Part shown: one piece after another, positions 1 to 12,225 of the stretch
Layout: every line of letters starts with the position of its first letter
Numbering within the stretch: the stretch's first letter is position 1
DNA from: Archilochus colubris
Lineage: Eukaryota > Chordata > Aves > Apodiformes > Trochilidae
DNA length: 64,000 bases
Direction of reading: 5' to 3'
Assembly: GCA_023079485.1 (NCBI GenBank)
Contig: CM041083.1
Location: 107,448,054 to 107,512,053 of the forward strand
Translations under genes and position numbers: made by a program
The notes under the pieces: generated by a model
Seen by the model: only the letters and a program-made list of their open reading frames with translations
Database searches by the model: none
Told to the model about the DNA's origin: nothing

Positions 1-1470
1 GTTTATAGCTCCACATCAGGACAGCTTCATGATCAAGTTGCTGGGTTTGGTTGTTAATATATATATATTAGGTACCTTAAAGCAAGGACCATGCAAGATG
101 GGAGGTCATTACCCTTTAGAGATTTACATTTTTCTGGTTCAGCTTGGCAGTCCTTTGCATGCTACTACACATGAGCAAGGGAAATATGTTCAGGCACTAC
201 ATTTAGACTTGATACTTTCTCAAAACTTTACTTTTTCTTCAACTCTGTCCAGCATGACTTTTCTTTAACCTAATACAAAATCTCTTTTCATGCATGTGAT
301 TATTGAAGAGTGAGAATGGTAGAGGTGGGGGCAGGGGAAGGAAGCATGAAGAATGCATTTATTCCCACTGAAACAAAAAAAAGGGTAAATCCAGGGGGAA
401 AAAAAAAAAGGGGGGGGGGGGGTCAGAAGACACAGCACAAGCAGGATCCTAGTTCAGGACAAGGGATTTATCTTGATTTAGAGAAAATAAGTACAAAGCA
501 ACAAGGATGCCACAGCACCAGCGCAAAGAATTGGGAATGTGCTCAGGAAGGCATCTGCTGCTTCCCAGCAAAACCCTGAGCTTTTGTTCAGCCACTAAAT
601 ATTTGGTGAACTTTTAATGTCTCACTAAAAACAAGCGAAACAATTCTGCAGCTTCATCCTCTGCTAAACAAAACAAACACCCACTGCTGCTTTAACAGAA
701 GGCAGAAGAACTCACAGGGCAGAGAAAAACACGTGTCCCAAGCCTTTCTTCCTTCAAGAAGTGAAAGGAAAGAAAGAAAAGCAGAGCCTACATTTCCTGC
801 AATTAGATGAGGTATGGCTCACAAAAATCGAAAGCTATAATTAGGGATGTTTGGAAAGAATAACAAGGCAGCACCTTCTTCCTACCACACTGAAACATGT
901 TTTCTAGAGAAAGATCTGTGCTGTAACTGGATGGAAACGTTTCAGGTTTTGTTTTTTAAAAATCTGAAGCAGAACATGGACTGTTCCCTACTAAATGAAA
1001 AAGCTTTTTGTTACTTCAGAAAGTTTCTACCAACCTCAGCTACATTTAATGTATTCTACAAACTCATAATTTTAATTTAAAGAAACAAACAAATGCACTT
1101 TTTTCCCCTTCTTCTAAAGTTGTACCTGGTTTACACTGCTGCTTTGTTACTCCTGAATTTAAAGGAAGTACTTCCAGCAAAAGCAGAAGCAGAAGAAATG
1201 AAGAGTAGAAATGCAACCAGCTGATCTAAAGAAGGTGCAAACTCCAAACCTTGTTTAACAGGAACTGCTGTATTTTTATCTATAATTACATTCATGGATT
1301 TTTTAAGATGATGTGGAATAAGATGACAACTGTGCTGTGAAAGATTAAACAGGTTAAGTTAAGGTTGAATGTTCAAGTGCTTGATGCAAGTGACTCTTTG
1401 TATGATCTGCATTCTGCAAGCTAGCAAATAAGCCTAAAAATAACAATTTCACAAATTTCCACACACATAC
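1..1470 (-). other. TIAM1: Partial TIAM1 intron (after exon 6)
   Basis: No coding exon is recognisable on either strand. The block contains an A11-G13 homopolymer junction at 399-422 and ordinary AT-rich intronic sequence. Small open frames here show no family resemblance. Confidence 0.8.
399..422. repeat. A11-G13 homopolymer junction
   Basis: Eleven A (399-409) run directly into thirteen G (410-422), a long G homopolymer. On the gene strand this is C13-T11. Expect length polymorphism and sequencing error here. Confidence 0.9.
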
Positions 1471-1617
1471 CTGATTAATGCTTGGCCTCCCTTGCTTTTT
1501 CTTCGAGGTAGTATCCAGCCCCCAGAGAGAAGAAAACCTGCTTCTCCGTTTACTGGCAGATCTGGACATGGCCTGTGTCCTTCTCCTCACTCCAGATTCC
1601 CCTGTGCGAGCAGCCAC
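1471..1617 (-). CDS. TIAM1: TIAM1 coding exon 6 (residues 668-716): basic linker after the Ex region
   Basis: This exon is 147 bases, 49 codons in phase 0. Its first codon is GTG at 1617-1615 (internal Val, not a start), reading VAARTGESGVRRRTQAMSRS and ending GRPSINQ. It is strongly basic and Ser-rich (RRRTQ, KRRSRFSS), a linker between PH-CC-Ex and the Ras-binding domain. The acceptor is GGCATTGACAG (AG at 1619-1618) with a poor pyrimidine tract. The donor is CAG|GTATGT (GT at 1470-1469). In known TIAM1 the next residues begin Val-Phe-Gly-Glu; no such exon is present between 1 and 1470, so it lies outside the window to the left. Confidence 0.93.
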
Positions 1618-3989
1618 CTGTCAATGCCACATGGTTTTAAAATCAAAGGTTGCAGCATCCCACCACATCATGGTTTACATAATTTAATAAACAGTGGAAT
1701 CTGGCTTGGTTTTGGTGTTTTTTTTTGTTGTTGTTGCTGTTAAAAAGGCAAACACTGGCAACACTGTGTACTTACAACAGGGAAAATGGTGATGCTGCCA
1801 GGCTAGTTCCTTCTTACTGCAATTTAACTCACTTCTGAAGTCAAACATCAAAAATTAAAATGGACAGTACCACCCCCTCTTTCTTTTGACATTTAATCTG
1901 ATCTATTTTGAAGCAGCCTAATTATCACAGAACAAAGTCTCAGCACCAGTGAAGGGCTTGGTTATTTTTTTTATTTTTTTTTCCTAACAAGATTTCAAAG
2001 CTGAATACACAAAACCTGAGATTTCCACACTTATCTGCTGCTCCTTAGCACTTTCTCTTTGCACTTTCCTGTGGAAGCACTCTAGGCATCCTGGAACTGA
2101 CTCACAACTGTTAAAAGGACAGATAAAGGTTTGCAAATAGGTCGAGGTATTTAAAACCTGCACTTCCTCCAAGACAAAAACATTTTAAGGAATGAACAAA
2201 ATACAAGAATTAAAAAAAAAGTTAACAAAAATGACTTTTTTGATTAGAGCAGTGCTAACTGCTTGGGTACTTGAAAACAGGCTGGTGGAAACCCCTTTGG
2301 AGCAAAAAAATTATTTGCCTTTACTGAGACCAAATATTTGGGGAGTGTTTCCTTAGTGAGGAAGCTCTGGTAGAAATCAATATGACATTAGTCAGGGGTG
2401 AAGTGTCCAGACCAAAGTTTAAGTAGATTTCCCACGTGGAGGTGGCCTCTGGAGAGTGAGCTCCTCTCCTGCAAAAAAAGGGAGTGGTAGGGGATGGCAG
2501 GTATGAACGGGAGTGCAAGGCAAAGGGAGACAGACAGACAGACAGACCCACCCTGCCAACTTGGCCATACACTTCCTGAAACACCTTTGCACTGGATTCC
2601 CACAGCCGAAACTAGCAAAATGTGACTGTCGTTTGGCAACCCCAGTGGGAACACCCAAATCTCTGAGTGATGCCCCAAGCTACAGAGCGGAGAAACTGGT
2701 TGTTTGGGTGCAATAGATACAGAAACTCATATGAAGAGGAGACAAACAGAAGGCTGGCTTGTGTACCCAGGGAACCATCACTGAGTGAGTAATGGTGATT
2801 CTCCTTGGGAAACGTGGAAAAATGAAGGAAAAAAGAGAACTTAAACACTGCTGCAAGTATTTCCATTTCCCACAGCCCAGACTTGTGAGATGTTTCCCAG
2901 CTCTACCTGGGACATTTGTGAAGAGGCACCTAGGAGACTTAGCATATCCTCTGGCTGAGGAAAAGCTTCAGGAGGGCTAGGGATACCACCCTAGTTATCA
3001 CCATGCAGCACCCAGCTCCAGTTTGAGACTCACTGCACCACTTCCACACTATTGAGGGCAAAGGAGGACACCAGAGTTTGCTTCAAGGAGAAGAAAGCAT
3101 GTGTCTTTTCCAACACAACATATTCAAAACATTTATTTTCACTTGGCTCTCAAGAGACACCAGCATGAAGAGGCAGACTGTTTTTCAGGCTAATGCTCAG
3201 TGCTTTTATAGATGCAAAAAAAATAAGCATAAATGCAAATTACATCCCGCCACTTAAAAAAAAAATACATCCACCAGCAATTATCAGGATGATGACGCTA
3301 ATCTTTTCACATATAAAAGAATAAAAACGCCCCTGACTGAATTGCAGCTCTGGATTCAATTGAAGGGTACAGCTGACATCTACAAGACAACAAGTGGAGC
3401 TCAGCTATTTCTGTGAAGCTCCAGAAGTCCAAGCTGAAAATACAGGAACTTGATTTAAACTCATTTAAAAAACAGCATTTTTAAATACGTTTCCCTGTAT
3501 TTTTAAGAGCTGGGTTTTTACATTATTTAAATTCAGACAACTATCTTAAACATTATTTGCCACATCATAAGTAGCAGAGAAGAACATTTCCCCTCACTTG
3601 TCAAGCATCAGGTGTTGATCACTGGAGATCACCTATCAGGCCAATTGGTTAGTAGATTCATCCATATGGTAGAAAGCAAGTCATAACATTAGAGATGACC
3701 CTGCTCTTGTAATAGGATGATCTGTTTATAGACAGCATCTTTATAGTGGAGATCTGGAAATTCAAAATCACAAGTTTAGAAGATACGTGGTTCCATGGCT
3801 TGCAATCACCTGCTTTCTAATCTATATGTAGGACAAACACCCTGTTCAGAAAGCATAATATTCTGCACACTTAGGTAAGGGCTCGCCCCTCAGGCACAAA
3901 CTGCTGTTTGTCAACATGATCTCTGCACTGGACACATGAAGAGATTTGTAGGTTGGCAAAGATGACCCCTGGCCTCTGTTCAAACTTAC
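1618..3989 (-). other. TIAM1: TIAM1 intron between coding exons 5 and 6 (2,372 bp)
   Basis: The intron has a consensus GTAAGT donor at 3989 and a CAG acceptor at 1618. It holds a short GACA repeat (about 2529-2547) and several T- or A-rich tracts (1717-1742, 1965-1982). I see no gene. Confidence 0.9.
2529..2547. repeat. Short (GACA)n microsatellite
   Basis: About five tandem GACA units inside an intron. It is minor, with no function inferred. Confidence 0.7.
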
Positions 3990-4175
3990 CAATGCATGAA
4001 AGGATGAGACTGAAAAGATTCCAAGACGTCCCATTGCAACTTTAGTTGGACGGCTGGCAAAAGCAAGCAGTCTTTTAGGGTTTGGGAGCTCCCCTCCTTG
4101 GAGACTGGCCAAGTAACAGCGGTACCGAAACAGGTCCATCTGGAACTGTTCAAGGTTTTGTTCCCAAACGAAGAT
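3990..4175 (-). CDS. TIAM1: TIAM1 coding exon 5 (residues 606-667): Ex region
   Basis: This exon is 186 bases, 62 codons in phase 0, running from [10 protein letters not shown] to SSFHAL. It encodes the helical extension (Ex) that packs against the coiled coil in the PH-CC-Ex module. The sequence includes a Phe/Tyr/Cys-rich helix ([14 protein letters not shown]) and the [17 protein letters not shown] segment I recognise from TIAM1. The acceptor is TTTGCTTTACACAG (AG at 4177-4176). The donor is TTG|GTAAGT (GT at 3989-3988), a full consensus. A tempting extension through the donor (Val-Ser-Leu-Asn) is intron readthrough: the next exon supplies its own GTG Val. Confidence 0.94.
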
Positions 4176-5618
4176 CTGTGTAAAGCAAACATTGAAAATT
4201 GAGATGCATGAGAAGAAAAAGGGGTGAGGTGGAAGAACAGAGCGGTAAATACCTTGAGAAAATTCTACTGTTCCCGGTAATACTCCTTTTTCACCAATGC
4301 TGATCTCGTTCAAGAAACACTTACTCCTCCTCTTTCCCACTCTCCTCTCCCCTCTCAAACCCAAACAGAATACAAACAACAAAAAAGTTTTATTAGATGG
4401 AAAACAACTTCTTTATGTTCATGTCAGAAGTGTTCTCCTGAGACAACTGCTTCTTTGATCTGATGTTAATTAATAGGATCAAAATTCCATTTTCAATTTT
4501 CTCTGTATTCCAGGATTCTCCTCTGAGCAGTCCCTTAAGATGCTTTTTTCATGCATCAAGGGCATCTGAGAAACAAGAAGACCAAACCCCACCAAATTCC
4601 ACATACAGTGCACCCTGAATCAGCAGCCACACCAGCAGCACTGCTGTAAGCATCAATGGAGCTCACCATACTCAAAAAAGTGCTATACTCTGGGGATAAT
4701 TAAACTCACCAGTGGAAGAGCACTACAGTCAGCTTATATAAGGACTTATTCAAATTATTCAAAATACTGATAGGAAACAGTTCCGAAGTGTCTAGAAAAA
4801 CCCAGTTACATAAAGAGACTGTTCTGCCCTCTCACTGTGACTGACAGTCTTTGAATTGAGCCCTTTCAACAGAGGCGAGCTTCTTCCCTCTCTTCTCAGG
4901 GGTTCCAGGGGGTACAAAATCTCTCAAGCTTTAGCACATTAGAGCCCCAGCAGCTCCCTATGGTTTACATTACAGGGGCTTTCTGCAGCCGTTGTAAAAG
5001 AGCTACAAACTAATGAAGCAGGAGCCATATGTTAGTTTCCTAAAATAAGGTGCTGCTGCAGCAGTGGGAGAGACATCTGCTCTAGGCTCTCTGCTTCTCA
5101 AACACAACTGCGTTGTCCACTTCCAGTTAGAAGCAGCAGTCTCCACAGGCAGTCAGATTTGCAGCCATGAGCTCAAGAAAGGTTTTTGTAACAAGTAGAA
5201 ATCAGGGATGGTTTCTTCATCCCATCCACCTGCAGAACCAGCCTCTTCCATCCTTAAGACAAGAGAAACAGCAGCATTCATCTGTCTATGACCAGCTCTT
5301 CCATAAGCAATCCTGCTGCCATGGTCTGGTAGCCTTTTCACTCTCCTAAAGCCCTCTCTCAACCTCTGAGCAGCAAGCCAAATCCCTTACATGGCAGCCA
5401 GGAGAAGACAGCCTATGCTGTACCTTAGTGCACATTGTTTAGAGAAACAGTGCAAAGAGGAGAGCCAACACAGCTCTCCTGCCAACACATGTCCCATCTG
5501 CTCTGGGAGCTCTGTACACACACACAAGGCACAACGGGAGCAGACAAGAGGTACTGCCACCTGAAGAAGGCCTTATACATTTGTTAGGGGCTTATTTCAC
5601 ATAAGCAAGTGAGATTAC
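4176..5618 (-). other. TIAM1: TIAM1 intron between coding exons 4 and 5 (1,443 bp)
   Basis: The intron starts with a weak GTAATC donor and ends at an ACACAG acceptor. No repeat family or gene is recognised inside. It is the shortest complete intron in the window. Confidence 0.9.
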
Positions 5619-5843
5619 TTGATCCAGTATGGTCTTTTTCTTCTTGGAATCTGTTACTGAGGACAGCTGCATTTCACCCATTTTCTTCATCTTCTCATCC
5701 ATATCAATCTTCTGCTCCAGCTTTTTTATCTCTGTTTTCAGGAGCTTGACAGTGTCCTCTTTGTGATGCTGCCTTGCCACTGCAGTTGCACAAGCTGAAT
5801 GGATTGCTGTGATCCAGTTCTCCAGTTCAGTCTGGCTAGAGGT
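5619..5843 (-). CDS. TIAM1: TIAM1 coding exon 4 (residues 531-605): end of PH domain and coiled coil
   Basis: This exon is 225 bases, exactly 75 codons in phase 0. The first part, TSSQTELENWITAIHSACA, is the amphipathic C-terminal helix of the PH domain, with the family's conserved Trp (ENW, residue 540). From about residue 556 a charged, heptad-like helix (LLKTEIKKLEQKIDMDEKMKK) forms the coiled coil of the PH-CC-Ex unit. That unit binds partners such as CD44, JIP2, spinophilin and Par3-complex proteins in studied vertebrates. The acceptor is TTTCCCTCTCTTCAG (AG at 5845-5844). The donor is CAA|GTAATC (GT at 5618-5617), which lacks the usual G at -1 and at +5 and is weak. Being in frame, this exon could be skipped without a frameshift. 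Confidence 0.95.
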
Positions 5844-6458
5844 CTGAAGAGAGGGAAAGAGAGGGAAAGGAGTCAGGATACTCTCTACAGTGTGGGTAAA
5901 AAAAAATTGATTGGAGATTAACAAATACAATTCCAATGAGTTTTCTTTCCCTTTGATCCTAAGATTCAAAGCCTTAAATCCACTTGTAAGAGAAGTAATA
6001 AAAAGGCCATCATTCTTAGGCAGGAGTTGGCATGCAGCACTTAGAATTACACCTATATCTGTGCTTTGCAGTTGCACATTGTTTCCTTGCAAGGTCTCAG
6101 GAACTGCCTTCCTTGTTCAACACAATCCTGCCATAATCTGTAGCTCAACATTTAATGATGTTTTCTAAACTCCCAGTTCCTCAAGGCAGGGAATGTGCCA
6201 GTTTCTGTGTTCTTTACAGTATGGAGAGATTTTTTGGCACGCAACAGTTAGAACTAAATTAATGGCACAAAACATGACCATGATATCTATGAGTAGCTTT
6301 ATTATGATGCATAAACAAACAAGCCTTTCACTTCTGAAGATTCCAAGGCACTCTGAAGACAACCCATCTATCATTAAAAGCAGGCTCAGTGTAATTTTTA
6401 CAGCTCTGGTACTGTACCCAAGCATGTGTGTGACAGTTCAGGAAAAGGGAGCACTTCC

Positions 6459-6587
6459 TCTCTCTGGAAGTATTCAAGGCCAGACTGGATAAGGCTTTGA
6501 GCAACAAGTATCACTGTCTATGGCAGAAGGGTCAGAACTAGATAATTTGTAATGTGCTTTCCAATACAAACTATTCTGTGATTCTGA
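6459..6587 (+). mobile_element. CR1 LINE fragment, 5'-truncated 3' end
   Basis: The stretch reads like the 3' end of a chicken-repeat-1 retroposon: GGAAGTATTCAAGGCCAGAC, then TGGATAAGGCTTTGAGCAAC, AGAACTAGATAATTT, CTTTCCAATACAAACTATTC and a short ATTCTGTG-type tail. CR1 copies in birds are mostly 5'-truncated, as here. The copy is diverged and carries no coding capacity. Family membership is recognised from memory; the subfamily is not assigned. Confidence 0.8.
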
Positions 6588-8734
6588 TTCAGTGAGGTAT
6601 TAGGCTAGGACATGGGACACAAGTACATTTTTCTGGAACATCACTATTATGATTAAAGGCTTTGACACAGAAAGAAGAGTATTTCAAAGCATTCCTTTTC
6701 CAGACTTTCAAAATAAAAAGTAAATCTTAGCCTTCTTAATAAACTGCATACCTTTTAACACTAGGTTGTAAAACAAAATTTACAGCCAACTCAAGGCTGC
6801 AGCAGACTTTCTTTCTGTGAGTGTCAGCCTTTAGCAGTAATCATGCTGGTATTTGTCTCATGGCTGAAAAAGTTGCAAGGTGCCAAACCACCTTGTTCCA
6901 ATTAAACTTCCTGATGAAACTGGATCTATTAATAGACAGCACATTACAATCTCTCCAGTTCCTAGCATAGATGAAGAAGGTCATCCTCACTGCTCTCCTG
7001 GTGGTCAGAACTAAAAGCAAAGGACGTAGTTTGTCTGAAGCCAAGGAGAAATACCCACAGAAGCCCAACTCTGAAAATCACATAAGCAAAGGGTAGCACT
7101 TCAAAACTTCCGTGATACTGAAGCAGGTGAAACACACATGTCCCAGAATGACATTGCTTTCCCTAGGCCAGGTTAGAAGTCCCAAGCAGAAGGTAGGATC
7201 TACATGGGAAAGACCAATCTCTTACTCCCAGTTTTCTCCTCTATGGTTGGCACTGCACAAAGTGATTGCTCAAGCTGGTCAGGCTCCCTGCCAAGGTGAC
7301 AATATTAACAAGCTGAGATCTATAAATAGGGGCCTACACTATCTTATTGTGACTGCTCATGACATGTTGAGCCCCTCTTCCTGAGGAATGTCTGCTGTAA
7401 ATAGAGAAATTGTTTGCAGAATGGAAGACACCTAGCCTACAGTGAGGTGTTGAAACCTAGCCCCCAATAAAGAAGAGAGTTGCACTGTGCTTGTAATGAG
7501 ATGGTATGCTTTGTTAATTCCTAGTAAAATCCTAACAGCAGGAGGTCATATTTTTATCTTGTCCGATTTAAAAATATTATCTGTATACCCTTAGGTTCGG
7601 TCTTCTTTTTAGTTTCCTGAGGAGGGGAAAAAAAAAGAATCTGGAGTGGATTTTAGGAGCTTAAGATTCTTCTGGTAGGTGAGTAGGCAAGAGGGATCAC
7701 TCTGCTTCTCAACAGAAAGGACCACATAAACAAGCTGCAAACATCTGATACGGAAGTATGTGGTGTCACAAGTCACTCTGAGCTCCTGGAAAATGCATGT
7801 GACATCTGCAAGTAATGGATTTGTGTAGGCATGGTAAGAACTGACTGAGCAAGGAATCATCATGTAGGAGGTATGTGATGTCTCTAGGTGTAATGCAGTG
7901 GGAAGGCTTGTTACATGATGTCCAATATCTGTTCGCCTTACAAAGAGACTATTTTTCACCCAAAGTACACAGTCTCCAGAGACCAAAATAGTCTTCTGCA
8001 GGTCTGTGGCTTCTTCTCATCAAAACCAGTACTACAGCACTGTGCTGTGTGTGGATGGTCGTGTATGACATGAGCAGTTAAGTAACACTTCTGAACAGAC
8101 ACACACGTCAGCTGCTCTGAGAGCAGCCAAGCAAGCCCTACAGCAGTCACTTGCACATTACTTCCACCACTGCAGCTGGTCTACCCTTCTCCCTAAACCC
8201 ACCCCTCCTTCTTTCTCTTCTGCTTCACTAGCAATGCACGGGTTCTGTGGCAGAAGGGACACACCAAGGAAAAATTTCTGCAAGGCAATATGAGTGATTT
8301 GCTTTCATTGGAAAAGGCTCATTTTTGCTTTTTCCCACAGAGTCACATTAAAATCTATGCATGCCATAATGGCATAGGGCTTTTAATGAATAAGTCCCTC
8401 TGTTGCCACAAAAGAAATGTACTGAATGTGACTTTTCCAGTACTTAGCATCCACTGGCAATAGTTTTATGAGAGTGAAGGTTTCCCTTAGAAAACTCTGT
8501 GGAAAAGATTTTACAGCTCGTATCAGTAGATCAAGAGGAGGTGTTGCTTCACAACCCTTCCAGTACACACTGAGACCATAAGCACCACACCTACCTCCTG
8601 GATGAGGCTCTCCAGGTGGCAAAATACATGTAACCCTGCCCAGGAAAGGCATGAAGTAGAAAGGGGGAGGTGTGCAGTATTACTCTACAAGCTGAGGAAA
8701 ACTCAGAATGAGGTTGCAAGAAGTTAAGTCTGTG

Positions 8735-8753
8735 AAAAAAAAAATTTTTTTTT
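8735..8753. repeat. A10-T9 near-palindromic tract
   Basis: Ten A are followed by nine T, flanked by TG and CA, so the whole is an almost perfect inverted repeat without a loop. Such tracts are stiff and exclude nucleosomes. No function is claimed. Confidence 0.7.
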
Positions 8754-9899
8754 CAAGTATGCAATCAGATTCTCAGTCTCTTCAACATGTAAGGCAGCAC
8801 CACTCTTTTGAGTCAATAAGGTTTTTTATCTTGTTCTGGTTTGACAATGTAGCCCCTTGCTCAGGTCAGTTGCAAGGACTGATGAGAGAATGTAGTTTTA
8901 AAGATTTGCCCTGGAATACATGAAGGGGAATGAAGATGGGGGGACGCATTCTACCACAGAGTAGTTTCTAGTTTAAGAAGGCAAGAAGTCTCAAGACTTT
9001 GTCACAATAGGGAAATAAATATGGGATTCCTCCAGTGAAGGAAACTGAATCAAAAGAGAAGGAAACAGCACCACCTCAGCACAGACTAGTAATCACAAAT
9101 AAAGGAGTGTCATCCCTTGATTAGTGACAACTTGCAATAAGAAACTGAATGCCAATCTAAAAATCACTCAGGGAATCAGCAGTTGCCAAAATACAGAAAC
9201 CTTTTCCAGTGAAACACAACTAATCTATGGCCTTTGATATTTTTTAAACTAACCCTGCAAAACTCCAACAGTTCTATTTCCTGATTAAAGAAAAAAGATC
9301 TATAAACATGGACTTTTAGTCTCTTCTTGGATAACAGTAACACATTGACTAGGGTCTGTATGAACAAGGGGCAACTGGATACTGCAAGAGAGCACCTGGG
9401 AGTCTAAGTATCCCCTTGCACTTCAAACTCTTCTGGGTCTTGTAAACAACCTGAGCCTCTACACAAGGTCCCATCTTCGATACATTTCTTGCTAGATGCA
9501 GATAGTTTTACAGCACATTTAATGCACTACTGTGCATCCTACATGTTAACTGGCTTGGTCCATGTGTTACAAGCATGCTTCCAAAGCATGCAAAATTCCC
9601 AGTTTTTACAGGGATGTAAGAATATTTCTTACTTCTTACTTTGTTCCTAACATTTACCCAAAGAAGATCCAGTCACAGAATAAAAACAGCAGATCTGAGT
9701 GATTCACATGTGGTGATAGGTCTCTTGACTGGCATTTACCAAATATATCATGTCCTGCCTCTAGTGCTGCCAGTGGAAAATCCCAAACCTACTGGAGTCA
9801 GCAGGCTTTTTCCATTTATTTCAACCAGAGCTTAGATTTCCTCCTTGACTGGAGACAGGAAAAGAGAACAACTTGGTAAAACTGTTGAACTGGACCAAC

Positions 9900-10072
9900 C
9901 TGAAAAAGAAAAGCATCCCCAAGGGAGTTGCTGAGACAGAAGACAAAGTCCTTCTTGGGGTGTTCAGGCACTGCTTGCACTATGCTGTTTTCCACCCAGA
10001 CAGCGTGCTTTGGGATGCTGTTGTGGTCAATGCCAGATCTGCCATCAGTCTCGTAGAAGAACAACGTGCATC
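9900..10072 (-). CDS. TIAM1: TIAM1 coding exon 3 (residues 473-530): core of N-terminal PH domain
   Basis: This exon is 173 bases. It completes the split Gly codon (G|GA) and adds 57 codons, from CTLFFYETDG to AFLFQ. This is the PH-domain beta-sandwich after the first basic strands, and the residues are nearly those of mammalian TIAM1 as I remember it. The N-terminal PH domain targets TIAM1 to membranes. The acceptor is GTCTCTTTTAG (AG at 10074-10073). The exon ends GCTTTTCTTTTTCAG, followed by GTTGGT (GT at 9899-9898). T at donor position +3 is uncommon, and the last 15 exonic bases themselves look like a polypyrimidine tract plus acceptor. Length is not a multiple of three, so skipping this exon alone would shift the frame. 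Confidence 0.94.
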
Positions 10073-10720
10073 CTAAAAGAGACAATCACATATAAGCAAG
10101 CAAGACATTTAAACACATCAGCTGCCCCACATCTATTCAGCACGAACACTTGGGACTATAAATCACCCACAAAACAGTCTCAGGGATGAGGGAGGATTTG
10201 CCAGCACCTGTTCAGGTTTTCAGCCCTACAGCAGAGAGCACCAGCAACAGGATGGGGTTTTTTTGCCCCAGAATGCAGTGGTTTCCACGCCATGTAGGCA
10301 CAGCATGAGCTGCACAGTACATCAATCCGTGCCCCAGCTGCCCACTTTGTCCACCCTAGCATTGCTTACACAGAGCTGAGTTACAGGCAGTACAATACAG
10401 CCCTAGATGAGAAGCCTCATTATAAGCCCCAAAAGCGGGGGTCCTTCAAGGGCACCCTGTCCCACTGAGAGGACCAAAAAGAAGCGTAGGCATGAGAGTG
10501 TCTCCTTCGGCAGTGCTGGACAGCTGTGAGCCAGCCGCCAGCCCTGCAGAGCAGACACCCCAGAGGCAAAGCTCCACGGCCCTGCTTCAGCCTCCTGCAG
10601 CTGCTGGCTGCTACAGGCCCTGCAAGGCAAAGATCAAGCAATTTAATTGCATGATGCAGATGAGTAACTGGAAGAAAAATGGGGCTGGAATGAGCTGTGC
10701 TTGCTGAAAGACTGGTGTAT

Positions 10721-10867
10721 GGGAAAAAGGGGGAAAAAAAGAAAGCAAGAAAGACAAAAGAAAGGAAAAAGAAAAAAAAGAAAAAAGAAAAAAGAAAAAA
10801 GAAAAAAAAAAAAAAAGAAAAAATTTTAAAACCAACAAAAAACCCCAACAAACAAATAAATAAAAAG
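10721..10867. repeat. A-rich purine tract, (GAAA)n/(A)n-like
   Basis: This is a run of A with interspersed G on the plus strand, ending in AACAAACAAATAAATAAA; on the gene strand it is a T/C-rich tract. It could be degenerated poly(A)-like or GAAA microsatellite sequence. No recognisable retroposon body is attached. The open frames through it (poly-Lys, poly-Phe) are compositional artefacts. Confidence 0.8.
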
Positions 10868-12176
10868 TATAAACCAAATCCTTATTCCACTGTCACGTTT
10901 CAGCTCTGACCCACAGCGCTAAGGCCAAAACCACAAAAACACATTTTAGCTGGAGACAGCACAAACCTACTTAGTTTTATAAAATAACATTTACAGTTAT
11001 CTGGGGTGAAAAAGATACAGCAAGCCTGCAAATTGGGATTTACAATAAAAAGGGTCTCCTTCTCTCTCGCTCTCCATCCCACATTATCTACAGTTGCTTT
11101 AAACTAAAAGTGGCACCCTGTTTCTCTGCCACAGGAGCCAGCCGTCTCAGTGCAAAGGGATGCCCTGTTACCCAGCCTCCCAAAAAACTATTTGCAGCCA
11201 AACAATAGCAGCTGTTAACTTCAAAGCCTCGTTTAAACACTGGCATTATTAAGGCACTGCAATCTGAGGAGCAAACACTCCACTTGAGTCAAAGCACTCT
11301 AAAATAACATTGCCTCCGTGCTCATCCTTCCCCTTTTTGCTCCCAGATGGCCCTTTGTTTGCCAGCTCCTCACAGCAAGACCTTCCTGCCACAAGCCCCC
11401 CCTCCCGGATTAGGGCTCCCTCTTGCCCTCCAGCCCTCCCTCTCTCCTCTTTCATTTCCCCAATCTCTCTTCTCCAAGGAAGAGATGGCACCTAACTGCT
11501 GCTGGTTCTAAAGGACTGCTGCCAATTAAATAAAAAAAAAGAAATTTTTTTTTAAAAAAGAAGTGTTCTAAAAAAAAGCACTCTGTGGGGAAGATCAGGG
11601 CCGTAACTACACTGAGCTTTTTGGTAATCCCACCTACAGCAGCTCTGACTTCCTTGCTCACAGAGGAGGCCAGTCCCACAACCCTGCAAGCAACCCCATG
11701 AAGATTAATTAGAGGTCACTTCAGGAGGCCAGCTCCTGTGCTTTGCTGCTCCATTAACCATTTCTGTGCACCTATAAGCACTCAAACGCCAAATAGGGTT
11801 GGAGCATGCTCCAAGCAGGAACTGCAAAAGTTCAGAAAGCAAGCATCTTTGATAGGGTGGCTGGTAGAGTGGCCAGGTGCTGCCCATCACAAATAGGATG
11901 ACACAGACAGAGCCATCATCTTCCATCTCACAAGACAGCCTCGATGACCAAACCATGGCTCCTTGTCCACACCACAAATGTGTTGCAACTTGCTGGGTGT
12001 CCTACTCAGAGAAGGAGAGACCAGCAGAACTAAGTGTGAGAGTTACACCAGGAACACATACAAAGACAGAGCCCCTGTGTGAACATGTGTTGGTGTCACT
12101 AGCAAACCCCCTGCAGCTGCACACAGGTATCCAGTTTGACAGCAAGCCACAGACATGCTTCTTAAAGGAAACACCC

Positions 12177-12225
12177 AGGGCTTAGAGAAGCCAAGCAGGA
12201 AGCCAAGGGCTTAGAGAAGCCAAGC
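12177..12225. repeat. 29-bp-period tandem duplication (two partial copies)
   Basis: AGGGCTTAGAGAAGCCAAGC occurs identically at 12177-12196 and 12206-12225. The first copy is followed by nine bases before the second begins. It is a recent small local duplication. Confidence 0.8.

Larger units (their letters stand above)
5844..9899 (-). other. TIAM1: TIAM1 intron between coding exons 3 and 4 (4,056 bp)
   Basis: The intron is bounded by a GTTGGT donor and a TTCAG acceptor. It contains a CR1 LINE 3' fragment (about 6459-6587) and an A10/T9 near-palindrome at 8735-8753. Other small open frames look random. Confidence 0.9.

Noticed and set aside
1615..1617. GTG as an alternative start codon for an independent protein
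   Set aside because: It is an internal Val codon of TIAM1 immediately after an AG acceptor, in phase with the preceding exon.
3846..3989. Continuation of exon 5 past position 3990
   Set aside because: A consensus GTAAGT donor lies at 3989-3984 and the TIAM1 protein continues in the exon at 1617-1471.
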